Below are positions 17,219 to 27,095 of a DNA stretch of 64,000 nt, piece after piece. How positions within the stretch are numbered: position 1 is the stretch's first letter; the number at the start of each line of letters is the position of its first letter. Made by a program: the position numbers and the translations under genes. Source of the stretch: Planococcus salinarum (GTDB taxonomy: Bacteria; Bacillota; Bacilli; Bacillales_A; Planococcaceae); the NCBI RefSeq assembly GCF_007004625.1, contig NZ_VIFV01000008.1, forward strand, positions 60,958 to 124,957, written 5' to 3'. The notes under the pieces are model-generated. The model was given only the letters and a program-made list of their open reading frames with translations, did no database searches and was not told the DNA's origin.

Positions 17219-19675
17219 ATGGAGAAATTACTGACGATCGAAGGGATGACGTGTGCATCATGCGCGCAGAGCGTCGAGAAATCCGCCGGGAAATTGGCAG
17301 GTGTGGACGAAGCGAGTGTCAATCTCGCGACAGAAAAACTGAAAGTCCGGTTTGATGAACAGGAAGTTTCGATCGAAGAGATTTACGACGCGGTGGAACA
17401 GGCCGGCTACAAAGCGCTTGCCGCAACCGAGACGAAAACCTTCACCATTAAAGGCATGACCTGTGCATCCTGCGTTCAGTCAATCGAGAAAGCGACAAGA
17501 AAACTCGACGGCGTCACCGAATCGAACGTTAACCTGGCGACGGAGAAGATGGTCATCCGCTTCGACCAACAGCAAGTCACTGTTGCCGACATCAAAGCGG
17601 CAGTGGCGGATGCCGGATACGGGGCGGTCGAGGAAGTGGACACCGAATCATCCGCCGATGGGGACCGGGCGAAAAAAGAACAGCACATCCATTCGCTGTG
17701 GCGGCGCTTCTGGCTGTCCGGCGTCCTGACGATTCCGCTGTTATTGCTTGCGATGGGACATATGGTCGGCATGCCGCTTCCGGAAGTACTGGATCCAATG
17801 GTGAATCCGGCGAACTTTGTGCTGGCGCAATTGGCGCTGACGATTCCGGTGATGGTGCTCGGCAAGAGCTTCTTCACGGTGGGCTTCAAGACGTTGTTCA
17901 AAGGCCATCCCAATATGGAGTCCCTCATTGCGCTCGGAACCAGTGCGGCCTTCTTCTATAGTGTCATTGCGACGGTTTTTGTCCTGATGGGCAACACGGG
18001 CTATACGCAGAACCTCTACTACGAAACGGCGGCGGTCATTTTGACGTTGATCACTCTGGGGAAATATTTTGAAGCGCTGTCCAAAGGGAAAACGTCGGAA
18101 GCGATCAAGAAGTTGATGGGCATGGCCCCGAAAACAGCAATTGTCGTCCGCAACGGTGTGGAGACGGAAATTTCCGTCGACGCCGTGGAAACAGGCGATG
18201 TGGTCATCGTCAAACCCGGCGGGAAATTGCCGGTCGACGGTGTCGTCGTGGAAGGTGCGACAGCCGTCGACGAATCAATGCTGACGGGCGAAAGCATGCC
18301 GGTCGAAAAAGCAGTCGGCGACCGCGTCATCGGAGCGAGCATCAACAAAAATGGCACCATCCGCTACGAGGCGACGAAAGTCGGCAAAGACACCGCCCTG
18401 GCGCAGATCATCAAATTGGTGGAAGATGCGCAGGGTTCGAAAGCGCCGATCGCCAAAATGGCGGACATCATTTCCGGTTATTTCGTGCCAATCGTCATTG
18501 CGATTTCGCTCCTTTCCGGTCTGGCATGGTATATCGGCGGGGAGACGGCCTTGTTCGCCTTCACCATTGCGATTTCCATTCTTGTTATCGCCTGCCCGTG
18601 TGCCCTTGGCCTTGCAACGCCGACCGCCATCATGGTCGGCACCGGCAAAGGCGCGGAGCATGGTGTCCTGATCAAAAGCGGTGGCGCACTTGAGACGACA
18701 CATGCCATCGACACGATTGTCTTCGATAAAACCGGGACAATCACCGAAGGGAAACTGACGGTGACCGATGTGCTGCTTGCCCAGGACGGTTTGTCGAAAG
18801 AGGAACTTCTGAGCCTTGCCGCTTCAGCTGAAAAAGGTTCGGAACATCCGCTCGGCGAAGCGATTGTCAAAAGTGCAGAGCAGCAACAGCTGGCGCTAAA
18901 GCCGGTCGAACGGTTCAAGGCCATCCCGGGCCATGGCATCGAAGTCTTCATCGACAGCAAGCAAGTGCGGCTCGGCAACCGCAAACTGATGGACGATCAC
19001 GGAATTGGACTGGGCGACTTTGCAGAAGCGTCCGACCGCCTGGCGAACCAGGGGAAAACGCCGATGTTCGTCGCGGTGGACGGCGAATTTGCCGGCATCA
19101 TCGCAGTCGCCGATACGGTGAAACCATCGAGTGTCCACGCCATCCGTAAGCTGCAGGACATGGGCATCGAAGTGATCATGCTGACGGGGGACAATAAATT
19201 GACCGCCGCAGCAATCGCCAAACAAGTCGGCATCGAGCACGTGTTGAGCGAAGTGCTGCCGGAAGAAAAAGCGAATGAAGTGAAGAAACTGCAGGCGAAA
19301 GGCAACAAAGTCGCGATGGCCGGTGACGGCATTAACGACGCACCGGCGCTCGCACAGGCCGATATCGGCATCGCTATCGGTTCGGGAACGGATGTTGCCA
19401 TGGAATCTGCGGACATCGTCCTGATGCGCAGCGATTTGATGGACGTGCCGACAGCAATCCAGCTGAGCAAATCGACCATCCGCAACATCAAGCAGAATCT
19501 GTTCTGGGCGTTCGCCTATAACGTGCTCGGCATTCCGGTCGCAATGGGTCTCCTTTATCTGTTCGGCGGCCCGCTGTTGAATCCGATGTTTGCCGCTGCG
19601 GCGATGAGCTTCAGTTCCGTCTCGGTGTTGCTCAACGCGCTGCGCCTGAAAAACTTCAAACCTGCAACGGTTTAA
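17219..19675 (+). CDS. copA: Copper-exporting P1B-type ATPase
   Basis: Pumps Cu(I) out across the membrane using ATP. Two N-terminal metal-binding domains each carry GMTCASC (near residues 9 and 79). The membrane metal site CPC lies in [13 protein letters not shown] near residue 458, the phosphorylated aspartate in DKTGTITEG near 502, and [10 protein letters not shown] near 700. The 818-residue length is typical. ATG 17219 has GAGGTG seven bases upstream. It is transcribed with copY and followed by a thiol-redox gene. Confidence 0.97.
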   Translation: MEKLLTIEGMTCASCAQSVEKSAGKLAGVDEASVNLATEKLKVRFDEQEVSIEEIYDAVEQAGYKALAATETKTFTIKGMTCASCVQSIEKATRKLDGVTESNVNLATEKMVIRFDQQQVTVADIKAAVADAGYGAVEEVDTESSADGDRAKKEQHIHSLWRRFWLSGVLTIPLLLLAMGHMVGMPLPEVLDPMVNPANFVLAQLALTIPVMVLGKSFFTVGFKTLFKGHPNMESLIALGTSAAFFYSVIATVFVLMGNTGYTQNLYYETAAVILTLITLGKYFEALSKGKTSEAIKKLMGMAPKTAIVVRNGVETEISVDAVETGDVVIVKPGGKLPVDGVVVEGATAVDESMLTGESMPVEKAVGDRVIGASINKNGTIRYEATKVGKDTALAQIIKLVEDAQGSKAPIAKMADIISGYFVPIVIAISLLSGLAWYIGGETALFAFTIAISILVIACPCALGLATPTAIMVGTGKGAEHGVLIKSGGALETTHAIDTIVFDKTGTITEGKLTVTDVLLAQDGLSKEELLSLAASAEKGSEHPLGEAIVKSAEQQQLALKPVERFKAIPGHGIEVFIDSKQVRLGNRKLMDDHGIGLGDFAEASDRLANQGKTPMFVAVDGEFAGIIAVADTVKPSSVHAIRKLQDMGIEVIMLTGDNKLTAAAIAKQVGIEHVLSEVLPEEKANEVKKLQAKGNKVAMAGDGINDAPALAQADIGIAIGSGTDVAMESADIVLMRSDLMDVPTAIQLSKSTIRNIKQNLFWAFAYNVLGIPVAMGLLYLFGGPLLNPMFAAAAMSFSSVSVLLNALRLKNFKPATV

Positions 19676-19725
19676 GCGATCCGCCTGGCGGAAAAGCTAT
19701 TTATATAGAAGGAGTGTGAAGCGAG

Positions 19726-20004
19726 ATGGACAAAGGAATGGAACTGGTCCTCTATACGCGGCCGACCTGTTCGGACTGCCAGGACGCCAAAGCCTACCTG
19801 GCACAGGAGAACATCCCGTACGAACATAAGGATGTCGGCGCCGATCCGGCCCTGGAAGAGGACATGAAGAAAATATCCGGCGCCAAGATCGTGCCGGTCT
19901 TCGCGTTCTATAAGAAAGGCCTGTTCGGCAAAAAACTGACGGACAACTTCATCGGCTTTGAACGCAACCGGGACGAAATCCTGCGTTTATTGGATCGAAA
20001 ATAG
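19726..20004 (+). CDS. Glutaredoxin-family protein
   Basis: A 92-residue thioredoxin-fold protein with the active-site CSDC in LYTRPTCSDCQDAKAYL near residue 13 and the cis-proline segment KIVPVFAF. It may maintain thiols or handle copper in the cytoplasm beside CopA (inference from position). It lies 50 nt after copA with no terminator between them, and a strong terminator follows. A second ATG at 19738 could also serve as start. Confidence 0.85.
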   Translation: MDKGMELVLYTRPTCSDCQDAKAYLAQENIPYEHKDVGADPALEEDMKKISGAKIVPVFAFYKKGLFGKKLTDNFIGFERNRDEILRLLDRK

Positions 20005-20007
20005 CGA

Positions 20008-20041
20008 ATGCCCCTCCAACAGCTGGAGGGGCATTTTTTTA
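20008..20041 (+). terminator. Terminator of the copper operon
   Basis: ATGCCCCTCC pairs with GGAGGGGCAT and is followed by TTTTTTT. Confidence 0.9.
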
Positions 20042-20105
20042 TGGTGAAAAAAGTTTTTCCGGCCACCGGAGTGGCGGAGGGAAGATGTCCTGTCGTATTC
20101 AGTTC

Positions 20106-20735
20106 TTATTCAATTGTCTCCACCGAAACCAGCTCAGCCTGGACAATGTACCGGTCGGGAGCAGAACCGACAAAATCGAATGGGTAACAAGTGGTCAGCG
20201 TGAGCGTCGGCTTGTTTTTATCGACAATAACGGTTCGGTCTTCCGCGTCCGTGATCCACATGTCCCGGATCTGGTAATCGTATATATTCCCGTCATAACT
20301 GGCATACAGATGATCCCCTTCTTTAAGGGAGCCCAGCTGACTGAATACGGTTTCGCGGTGACCTGACAGCACTACATGGCCAGGATGGTCAGGCGTAACG
20401 GTCCATTGGCTGTCATACATGCCCACACCCTGTTTCAAAGTATCTTCACCGGTGCCCCAGTAGACTTCATACTGTGTACCGATGCGGGGAATGTTCAGTG
20501 TTCCCACTTTGTCGCCGGTAGTGTAATCAGGCGTTTCGGGTGTTTGCTCAGCCATTTTCTTTTTAGCGGGAACAGCCAGCTGCTGCTGGTAAGTCGTGTG
20601 TTCCCAATTCCCGAATTGTTCCGGAACTTCATCCGTGGTATGGGTGACTGCCTGGGTTTGCTGCCATAAGGAATAGCCGCTCCAGGCAACTACCATGAAT
20701 CCGGTAAGCAAAAATAAAATGCCGATTTTTTTCAT
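20106..20735 (-). CDS. srtD: Class D sortase
   Basis: Membrane transpeptidase that anchors LPxTA-type proteins to the cell wall. An N-terminal membrane helix (about residues 5-22) precedes the sortase barrel. The catalytic histidine lies in VVLSGHRETVF, the cysteine in LTLTTCYPF, and an arginine in APDRYIVQA. TLTTC and the 209-residue size fit class D. The start at ATG 20735 uses GGATGAGG upstream. It sits 11 nt after a protein with an LPDTA sorting signal, which is probably its substrate. Confidence 0.9.
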   Translation of the reverse strand: MKKIGILFLLTGFMVVAWSGYSLWQQTQAVTHTTDEVPEQFGNWEHTTYQQQLAVPAKKKMAEQTPETPDYTTGDKVGTLNIPRIGTQYEVYWGTGEDTLKQGVGMYDSQWTVTPDHPGHVVLSGHRETVFSQLGSLKEGDHLYASYDGNIYDYQIRDMWITDAEDRTVIVDKNKPTLTLTTCYPFDFVGSAPDRYIVQAELVSVETIE

Positions 20736-20746
20736 CTGCCTCATCC

Positions 20747-21340
20747 TTAGTTAGTGAACGATGACTTTCTGCGTGAGAAGAGCATAAGTGCGCCAACTGC
20801 CATGACAGCGCCACCGAATGCCATCGCGTTTGGAAGAGAGGACGCTGTGTCCGGCAGTTCTCCACCATTTTCCGTAGAAGACACAATATCCATACGGTCA
20901 CCGAAAACCCATTTGCCGGCTTCATAGCTGTAAGTGATGGTTAATGTGTATTCTCCTCTTAACGGATTTTTACCTTCCTGGGTCAGCTCGTACTTGTCGT
21001 TGCTGATCCGTTCCAGTGTATAGTCTTCATCCGGATTCAAACGGATGGGGCCCTCCGTTGGGATCAGGTATACGTTGCCATTCTCTTCCTTAAAATAAGT
21101 ATCCAAATAATGGTCTGCCAATGGCCAAACCATGATGCTTTTGTACGCTTCCTCTAACTGGTCCAAAGACTCATACTGTTTCACTTCGTAATCTTCAGCC
21201 GGTTCCAGGTAGATTAAATCACTGAACTGCTGCTCCAACTCTTTGACCGGGGGTTCGCCGTGATTCTCCGCGAAAACTGAGACCTGCATTCCTGTAAGCG
21301 TTACCAAAAACAAGACTGCCACAACTAATTTTTTTAACAA
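20747..21340 (-). CDS. Sortase substrate with LPDTA anchor
   Basis: Secreted protein of about 197 residues. A signal peptide (LVVAVLFLVTLTGMQVSVFA) is followed by a domain without recognised family. The C-terminal signal is LPDTA, a hydrophobic stretch, then SRRKSS. It starts at TTG 21340, because GGAGG sits eight bases before it and the upstream ATG has none. LPxTA is the motif known for class D sortases, and the sortase gene follows directly, so the two form an enzyme-substrate operon. Confidence 0.88.
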   Translation of the reverse strand: MLKKLVVAVLFLVTLTGMQVSVFAENHGEPPVKELEQQFSDLIYLEPAEDYEVKQYESLDQLEEAYKSIMVWPLADHYLDTYFKEENGNVYLIPTEGPIRLNPDEDYTLERISNDKYELTQEGKNPLRGEYTLTITYSYEAGKWVFGDRMDIVSSTENGGELPDTASSLPNAMAFGGAVMAVGALMLFSRRKSSFTN

Positions 21341-21677
21341 AAATAAAACCTCCTTAAAAGTAGTTACATTCCTTTCATTCCTTGGATTTGTCGTTCTAAA
21401 CATAATTTTGCAATTTTTTTAATGAATTTGAAATTTATTTGTAAAGTTGCATTCCAGTGTCAGAAATAACCCCTTTTTTGTAAGATATTTTGGTCCGAAC
21501 AATCGGACAACGAAACAATTTGAAAAATTGGAATATCCGCGAACTGTTGGCTATTGGGCCGGCAAACAGGTATCATAAAACCAACAGTTGCAGGCTGCAT
21601 GGCATTTGGTGAACCTCGATAGGAGCCATAAGCTTATGGAGTATTGCAAAATCAATTATCGAAAAGGAGGCTACCCA

Positions 21678-22628
21678 GTGCCTTATTTATTAGGAGAAAA
21701 ATTTAAACTGTTTACCTTGAATTCAAACCCCGAATTGGCCCAGGAAATCGCCGACTTGCTCGGCTGTGAGCTCGGCAAAAGCTCCATTACCCACTTCAGC
21801 GATGGGGAAATCCAGATCAACATTGAAGAAAGTGTCCGGGGATCGGAAATTTATCTGGTTCAATCGACATCCCAGCCGGGAAATGAACACGTCATGGAAT
21901 TGTTGATCATGATCGACGCATTGAAACGGGCTTCTGCGGAAACCATCAATGTCGTCATTCCTTATTACGGTTATGCGCGGCAGGACCGTAAAGCAAGTTC
22001 GCGTGAACCGATCACCGCGAAATTGGTGGCCAACATGCTTGAAAAAGCAGGCGCCACCCACATCATCACAATGGACCTGCACGCTCCCCAAATCCAGGGA
22101 TTCTTCAATATGCCGGTGGACCAGCTGCAGGGCGGCAAAATCTTATCGAAGTATTTCCAGGACAAGAAACTGGAAGACGCCATTGTGGTTGCTCCGGACA
22201 ACGGCGGTCTGGGAAGGGCGCGTAAACTGGCAAGCCACCTGGACGTGCCGATCGGCTTTATCGATAAACGCCGGATGCACCCCGGGGAACCCGAAGTGGT
22301 GAACATTGTCGGGGACATTGAAGGCAAGAACGTCATCATTATCGTGGACATCATCGATACCGCCACCACAATCTCGCTGGCTGCCAACGTCCTGGTGGAA
22401 AAGGGTGCGAAAGCGGTTTACGCCTGCTGTACGCATGCCGTCCTGTCAGGCGAAGCGGTGCAGAAGATCGAAGAATCGTCCCTCACGGAATTGGTTGTGA
22501 CCAATACGATCCGCGTGCCTCAGGAAAAACGCATTCCGAAAATCACGATCCTGTCCGTTGCGCCGTTGCTCGCCGAAGCGATTGAACATGTCCACAATGC
22601 AAAACCGGTCACTCCGTTATTCGAATGA
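21678..22628 (+). CDS. Ribose-phosphate pyrophosphokinase paralogue
   Basis: PRPP synthetase family: ribose 5-phosphate plus ATP gives PRPP. Family motifs are clear: [48 protein letters not shown], and RARKLAS in the flexible catalytic loop. The PRPP-binding loop reads VDIIDTATT where typical enzymes have DDIIDTAGT, so the first acidic residue and a glycine are replaced. The loop PDNGGLG also differs from PDHGGVT. The start is GTG 21678 with AAAGGAGG upstream. It is a single gene outside the usual glmU-prs context, so probably a second, specialised copy (inference). Confidence 0.9.
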   Translation: MPYLLGEKFKLFTLNSNPELAQEIADLLGCELGKSSITHFSDGEIQINIEESVRGSEIYLVQSTSQPGNEHVMELLIMIDALKRASAETINVVIPYYGYARQDRKASSREPITAKLVANMLEKAGATHIITMDLHAPQIQGFFNMPVDQLQGGKILSKYFQDKKLEDAIVVAPDNGGLGRARKLASHLDVPIGFIDKRRMHPGEPEVVNIVGDIEGKNVIIIVDIIDTATTISLAANVLVEKGAKAVYACCTHAVLSGEAVQKIEESSLTELVVTNTIRVPQEKRIPKITILSVAPLLAEAIEHVHNAKPVTPLFE

Positions 22629-22685
22629 AGTCGAGCCGAAGTGCCGGAAATGATCCTTTTTACAACCGTTAAATGCAGGCAAAAA

Positions 22686-22731
22686 GCAGCCGCATCCGGA
22701 AACCCCCAGGGGTTTTGGGTGCGGTTTTTGC
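22686..22731. terminator. Terminator after the prs paralogue
   Basis: CCGCATCC pairs with GGGTGCGG, inner GAAACC with GGTTTT, followed by TTTTTG. It belongs to the recurring hairpin family. Confidence 0.8.
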
Positions 22732-22998
22732 ATGGATTTTTTTCGAAATGGCTGTAATTTTTTTTTTAAAAACTATTATTTTAAAGTCATGTTTTGCAGA
22801 AAAATTGAAGGGCTTTTGTCACCGGGTATATTGAAGTAATTGGACACGGAAGGAAGCGCTTTTCCATCTGCTCCATCCCAGTGGTCGAATTGAAACTTAT
22901 TACAGTAATGTTACAGGCCGTGAAACATTATCTGCAGGAGGCAGCCTTACCTGGGCGGAAGTGGAAGTTGATTTAATTTTGTTAGGAAGTAGATCTGA
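22732..22998. other. Non-coding AT-rich stretch
   Basis: There is no open frame with a ribosome site on either strand. Poly-T and poly-A runs occur around 22760. Nothing else is recognised. Confidence 0.5.
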
Positions 22999-23110
22999 GA
23001 AAAAGTATAGAAGAAAAACAATAAGATTTCTGAATAATTAGTCTTTTTTAAAAGCTGTTTACATATTTTAGAGCATGGTATAGGTTAATGGTATCGATAA
23101 AAGAAAGGAA
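22999..23110 (+). promoter_or_regulatory. Conserved upstream region A (matches 27096-27205)
   Basis: About 110 nt clearly alignable with region B upstream of another small gene. Shared elements are AAAAGTATAG, TTCTGAATAA, TTTACAT at 23058, TATAGG at 23079 and GGTA.CG.TAAAAG. TTTACA and TATAGG lie 15 nt apart in both copies. It probably carries a common promoter or activator site. Confidence 0.6.
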
Positions 23111-23361
23111 ATGATAAATTTTTGTTTAATCATAGGTAAAACGTTCAACTTTCAGTTATGAAAACGAAAAGATTGGAATGGTAAGCAGGCAAAAAAATAA
23201 CTGGTTTGATTTTTTAATTTTCAGTAAATAACGGACGATTTGAAGGCTGTGACCAAATCTTATCACTGAACCTCAGACAACGGCGCGGGAATTCCACACG
23301 CAGGCACCAGACGGATATCCTGTCAGTAAACTTATTGAAAAGAGCAGAAGGAGTGGGCAGA

Positions 23362-23763
23362 GTGACAGAAACGAATTCCCTGTTAGTTATGGCTGAGCAA
23401 GTTGACGGATTTAAGGGATCCGAAGTCGAATTGAACCCGGAGTTTTGGAAACTTCAAAAGAAACGGCTGGTCAAAGTGCGTAAGCGTCCAGGCAAGTCCG
23501 GCAGCTGGTCTGTGGACTTGTCAGTACCCCTTAAGATCTTCCGGGATGACCGGGAGGCAGTAAATGGAGCGGAAATTTTTCTCCTGCCCGAAGAACTGGC
23601 CCTCTTTACCCGGACCCTTATCAAGCATCCTGTTTTGCTGCCCATAAATTACTCGCAGCAGCTGGCGATGGAGCGCGGGATGTACCGTCTGCGTTTGCAA
23701 TCCCAGGAGCCTTTTGAAGATTTTACTGCCCGCCTTGCAGCAGCGCTCCGTAAACTGGGGTAG
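23362..23763 (+). CDS. Uncharacterised 133-residue protein
   Basis: No family recognised. The protein is soluble and basic in its first half (QKKRLVKVRKRPGKSGSWSV), with no membrane segment or signal peptide. GTG 23362 follows AAGGAG at eight bases; a TTG start at 23335 has no such site. It is a single gene preceded by the conserved region A and by a gap of about 250 nt. The codon pattern and ribosome site support a real gene. Confidence 0.6.
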   Translation: MTETNSLLVMAEQVDGFKGSEVELNPEFWKLQKKRLVKVRKRPGKSGSWSVDLSVPLKIFRDDREAVNGAEIFLLPEELALFTRTLIKHPVLLPINYSQQLAMERGMYRLRLQSQEPFEDFTARLAAALRKLG

Positions 23764-23973
23764 CAGGAAAGAGCAGTTCTGCATACGCTGCAGCGGAAGC
23801 TCTGGGGTCTGATCTGAAAAAGCGACCCTTCAGTGGAAATCCACAAACAAGTATTTCAGTACCCGTAATCGCATCATGAATGGTAAGTGCAGGAATGGAA
23901 ATCGCTGAAAAGTGAATCGCTGCCGGTTTTGTGACAAGGAGTGCATTAAACAATACTGAGGAGGATGAAACGG

Positions 23974-24129
23974 ATGAATACTATGATTAAAGAAGAAACA
24001 AGAATGGATGCCCCAGCCAAAAACTATCTGCAAATGTACATGGACCACATCAACGGCTACAAACAATACAAAATGGAAAAGGATTCCCAGTCCGCGAAAA
24101 CAGTGAAATTTCCACGCGCGGAGAAATGA
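23974..24129 (+). CDS. Small protein, 51 residues
   Basis: MNTMIKEETRMDAPAKNYLQ begins a short, charged, soluble peptide ending KFPRAEK. The ribosome site GAGGAGG lies ten bases before ATG 23974; an in-frame ATG at 23965 is too close to it. A terminator follows after 57 nt. No family is recognised and the role is unknown. Confidence 0.6.
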   Translation: MNTMIKEETRMDAPAKNYLQMYMDHINGYKQYKMEKDSQSAKTVKFPRAEK

Positions 24130-24183
24130 AAATCATGTTCCTGAGGCAGAGACGTTTCAGGTGCAACTGAAAAATGGATAGAA

Positions 24184-24233
24184 AAAAGCCGTATCCAGAA
24201 AACCACACAGGTTTTTTGGATACGGCTTTTGTA
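24184..24233. terminator. Bidirectional terminator
   Basis: AGCCGTATCC pairs with GGATACGGCT; inner AAAACC pairs with GGTTTT. It serves the 51-residue gene and the opposing amidase gene. It belongs to the recurring family. Confidence 0.85.
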
Positions 24234-24235
24234 TG

Positions 24236-25708
24236 TTAATCGATGTTTGGTGTGTCCACTCCGAAGTCCGGAGCGTTTCGTTTTTTGGTGGCTTGTTCGT
24301 AGGAATAGGCCAGTTCGATCAATCGCGGTTCGCTGTAAGCCTGTGCGCTGAAGGTGATGCCCACCGGAAGGCCCGTGCCCGTATAGCCCGCTGGAACCGT
24401 GATGGAAGGGTAACCGGCTTTTGCCGGCATGCCGGCGCCACGGTTATCCTGAAACAGCAGCGCATCCAATTCCTGTTCGGCCATGACGGCATCGATGCCT
24501 TCAGCCGCTGCCGTCCGCAAATCGGTTGCGCGGTGTGCCAGATAAGTGGGATCGGCCGGATCTGCGCTCATCGACTGCGATTTTTCCAGTTCCGCCTGCC
24601 CGAACTTCATCCGGCGTTCCGGATCCTGTTTATTGAATTCGATGACGTCAGCCAGCGATTTGACCGGTACGTCATCGGGTACGGTGCGCAAATAGTCATT
24701 GACGCCCCGCTTGAACTCATACCAGAGGACGTCTGATTGAAACGGTTCTACGGGAATCGTCACTTCTTCGACCGTTGCACCCTGCAGCCTCATATGTTCG
24801 ATGGCCCGGTCGACGATCGCCCGTTGTTCCGGGTCCTCATCGTTCAGGAAACTGATGTCGACCCCGATGCGGGCGCCTTTCAGGCCATCCGTTTTTAAAT
24901 GGGGGGTATAGTCGGACAAGACCTGTGCGGCACCCGGTTGTGTGGCCGGATCCCGTTCATCGGCGCCGGTCAGCACGCCCAGCAGGATGGCAGCATCCGC
25001 AACGGTCCGAGCCATCGGTCCCGCTGTATCCTGGCTCTCTGAAATTGGGATGATGCCGGAACGGCTGATCAGGCCGACCGTCGGTTTGATCCCGACGATG
25101 GAATTGGCACTGGCCGGACTCAGAATCGAACCGGAAGTTTCGGTGCCGACTCCGACAACGGCAAAATTCGAAGCGATACCGGCACCGGTGCCCGAACTCG
25201 AACCGCCGACATCTCCGGCTTTGAATGTCGCAACGCCGTATGGGTTCAGCACCTGGCCGCCGAGAGCGCTGTAGCCGCTCGGCCCGTCTTTCGACATGAA
25301 GTATGCCCATTCGCTCAAGTTGACCTTGCCGAGGATGATGGCGCCCGCTTGCCGGAGCTGCGCCGCCACAAAGGCGTCCTGCCGCGCAAAATTCTGCTGC
25401 AGCGCAATGGTTCCGCCCGTCGTCGGCATCGGATCCGTCGTTTCGATGTTGTCTTTCAGCAGGACCGGGATGCCGTACAGCGGCCCCTGGCCATCCTGGC
25501 CGCGCATTTCATCCAGTTCGGCTGCGATTTTCAGTGCATCGGGATTGAGGGCCAGGACCGAATTGATCTTCGGACCGTTGCGATCGAACTTTTCGATTCG
25601 GTCGAGATAGCCTTGGACCAATTGGACTGAAGAGAGTCTGTTTTCTTTGAATGCCTGCTGAATTTCATTGATTGTTGCTTCGGTGATGTTGAATGCTGCA
25701 GTTTCCAT
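24236..25708 (-). CDS. Amidase signature family protein
   Basis: Hydrolyses an amide bond; substrate not predictable. The Ser-cisSer-Lys triad is visible: lysine in GIPVLLKDNIET near residue 84, the cis-serine in DVGGSSSGTGAGIASN near 160, and the nucleophile in GTETSGSILSPAS near 183. At 490 residues it fits stand-alone amidases rather than GatA, and no gatC or gatB lies nearby. ATG 25708 follows AAGGGG. It is a single reverse-strand gene, with the terminator 3 nt beyond its stop codon. Confidence 0.92.
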   Translation of the reverse strand: METAAFNITEATINEIQQAFKENRLSSVQLVQGYLDRIEKFDRNGPKINSVLALNPDALKIAAELDEMRGQDGQGPLYGIPVLLKDNIETTDPMPTTGGTIALQQNFARQDAFVAAQLRQAGAIILGKVNLSEWAYFMSKDGPSGYSALGGQVLNPYGVATFKAGDVGGSSSGTGAGIASNFAVVGVGTETSGSILSPASANSIVGIKPTVGLISRSGIIPISESQDTAGPMARTVADAAILLGVLTGADERDPATQPGAAQVLSDYTPHLKTDGLKGARIGVDISFLNDEDPEQRAIVDRAIEHMRLQGATVEEVTIPVEPFQSDVLWYEFKRGVNDYLRTVPDDVPVKSLADVIEFNKQDPERRMKFGQAELEKSQSMSADPADPTYLAHRATDLRTAAAEGIDAVMAEQELDALLFQDNRGAGMPAKAGYPSITVPAGYTGTGLPVGITFSAQAYSEPRLIELAYSYEQATKKRNAPDFGVDTPNID

Positions 25709-25852
25709 CTGTTTGCCCCTTTGCTGGTTAATAAGATCATATGCTAAGTGTACACAATTCAACGTGCCTCTGCATCAGACTGCAGGGCCCGTTTATAATT
25801 CCCCGGGAAAGGGAAGTTACATACTAATGACAATTTTGAGGGAGGCAATTCG

Positions 25853-26068
25853 ATGAAGCAGAATATCGGTACCTACAATGCGGTGCTACGCATCACAGGC
25901 GGTTTGACATTGCTCGCTTATTCCACAGCCAAAATGGCGCGTGAAGGCACATCCGGAGTTCAGCTCGGGCTGGCGGTTGCAGGCGCGCAAAAAGTCGCGG
26001 AAGGCATCACCTATTATTGTCCGGTTGCAGATGCATTGAATTTGGAAGGCTCGAAGTTCCTGAAATAA
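25853..26068 (+). CDS. YgaP-like small membrane protein (DUF2892)
   Basis: A 71-residue protein opening MKQNIGTYNAVLRITGGLTLLAYS, the start pattern of DUF2892 proteins. Two weak membrane segments follow and the C-terminus reads ITYYCPVADALNL. ATG 25853 has GGGAGG upstream. Role unknown; related domains are fused to rhodanese in YgaP, but no such partner lies here. Confidence 0.75.
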   Translation: MKQNIGTYNAVLRITGGLTLLAYSTAKMAREGTSGVQLGLAVAGAQKVAEGITYYCPVADALNLEGSKFLK

Positions 26069-26208
26069 CAGAAGGTATCCTGTAGAGCGATCCAGCGATT
26101 GGCCGAACAAAATGGGCGGTATTTCAAATAAAACTGAATTATCAGATTAATTTGTTTCCATTCGGGGTGGATAGGTCTATGATAGGGATAAAAGGAGGCG
26201 GAGTATCT

Positions 26209-26307
26209 ATGGATGCTGTCTTTGGGCTTGTGCCCATGTTAATCCTTTCTGTTATAGCGGTCGTTCTCATCCTGGCCTATTTTTTCTTCCATCGCTGGGC
26301 CAAGTAA
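26209..26307 (+). CDS. Single-pass membrane microprotein, 32 residues
   Basis: MDAVFGLVPMLILSVIAVVL begins a hydrophobic helix, ending in a basic FFFHRWAK tail. A strong AAGGAGG ribosome site precedes ATG 26209, and a TATGATAGGGAT promoter-like element lies upstream. The size and one-helix layout match small regulatory membrane peptides, but no family can be named. Confidence 0.55.
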   Translation: MDAVFGLVPMLILSVIAVVLILAYFFFHRWAK

Positions 26308-26411
26308 AGCGGAAAACCGAAACGCCCCGGAACAAGCCTGGCGCCTTTTCATCGAACAGCGCGTCCTGCATGAGCGGCCATTCAGGTTTTGTGCACCAAA
26401 TGCTTGCTAAA

Positions 26412-26460
26412 AAAGGCGCATCCAGAAACCGAGATGGTGAAAGGATGTGTCTTTTTTCTG
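26412..26460. terminator. Degenerate member of the terminator hairpin family
   Basis: GCGCATCC pairs with GGATGTGT, followed by CTTTTTTCTGC. The inner stem is eroded. Confidence 0.55.
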
Positions 26461-26541
26461 CATGATTGTGGAAAGCGGATAGCTCTCATCGGCTGCTGGG
26501 GCTGCCCGTATACCATGCCAAGTGAAGGGAGTTGATCGGCT

Positions 26542-26793
26542 GTGGACAGAAGGATGATGATGGGAATCACCGGCGGTTTTACAGGTTTCGTTACCGGACT
26601 GATTGGCGGAGCTTTTCTCGGTTTGGTCGTGGGGGGAACTTTTCTGGGTGGCTTCAACATCCACGAATCCACCGGGCTTGAAGGGTATGAATTAGCCGCA
26701 TATGTCGGGGCTGGAATCGGCGCCATTGTTCTGGCCGCAGTGGGCGTGAAAATCGGAAAGAGAGCTGCTGACAGGAAGCAGCAGGAAAGGTGA
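26542..26793 (+). CDS. Glycine-rich small membrane protein
   Basis: An 83-residue protein with two glycine-rich hydrophobic segments (about residues 7-40 and 50-72) separated by a short polar loop, then a basic GKRAADRKQQER tail. The pattern resembles glycine-zipper membrane proteins. GTG 26542 with AGGGAG nine bases upstream is the better start; ATGs at 26554 follow. Function unknown. Confidence 0.6.
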   Translation: MDRRMMMGITGGFTGFVTGLIGGAFLGLVVGGTFLGGFNIHESTGLEGYELAAYVGAGIGAIVLAAVGVKIGKRAADRKQQER

Positions 26794-27095
26794 GCATGCA
26801 CTTCCTGAGCCGATGCCGGCTGGAGCAGGCATTGTTGTCTTCCGGCATTTATTTATTTTTTTATAAACTATTATTTCAGACTCCCTATTAGTAAAAACCT
26901 TCACGCGTTTTAGGCAGGTGCCCGTAAGGAATGAGAAACGCCCGATCCATGAATTTTTCTATCGCTTCCATTGAAGTACATGGCTTATCGGCAAGCCATG
27001 GCGGAAGAGGAATTGTATCACTCAGACCGATGCGAAAAGAAGATGCGGGAACTTCCGTGTCTTCTTTTTGTATCATCAGATTTTGGACGGGACAG
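26794..27095. other. Intergenic stretch, no supported gene
   Basis: A reverse-strand frame of 93 codons crosses here (26888-27169) but lacks a ribosome site. Its translation (WLADKPCTSMEAIEKFMDRA) looks protein-like and may be a remnant. Confidence 0.4.

Noticed and set aside
21490..21520. PurR box upstream of the prs paralogue
   Set aside because: GGTCCGAACAATCGGAC resembles half a PurBox, but a second correctly spaced inverted box was not found.
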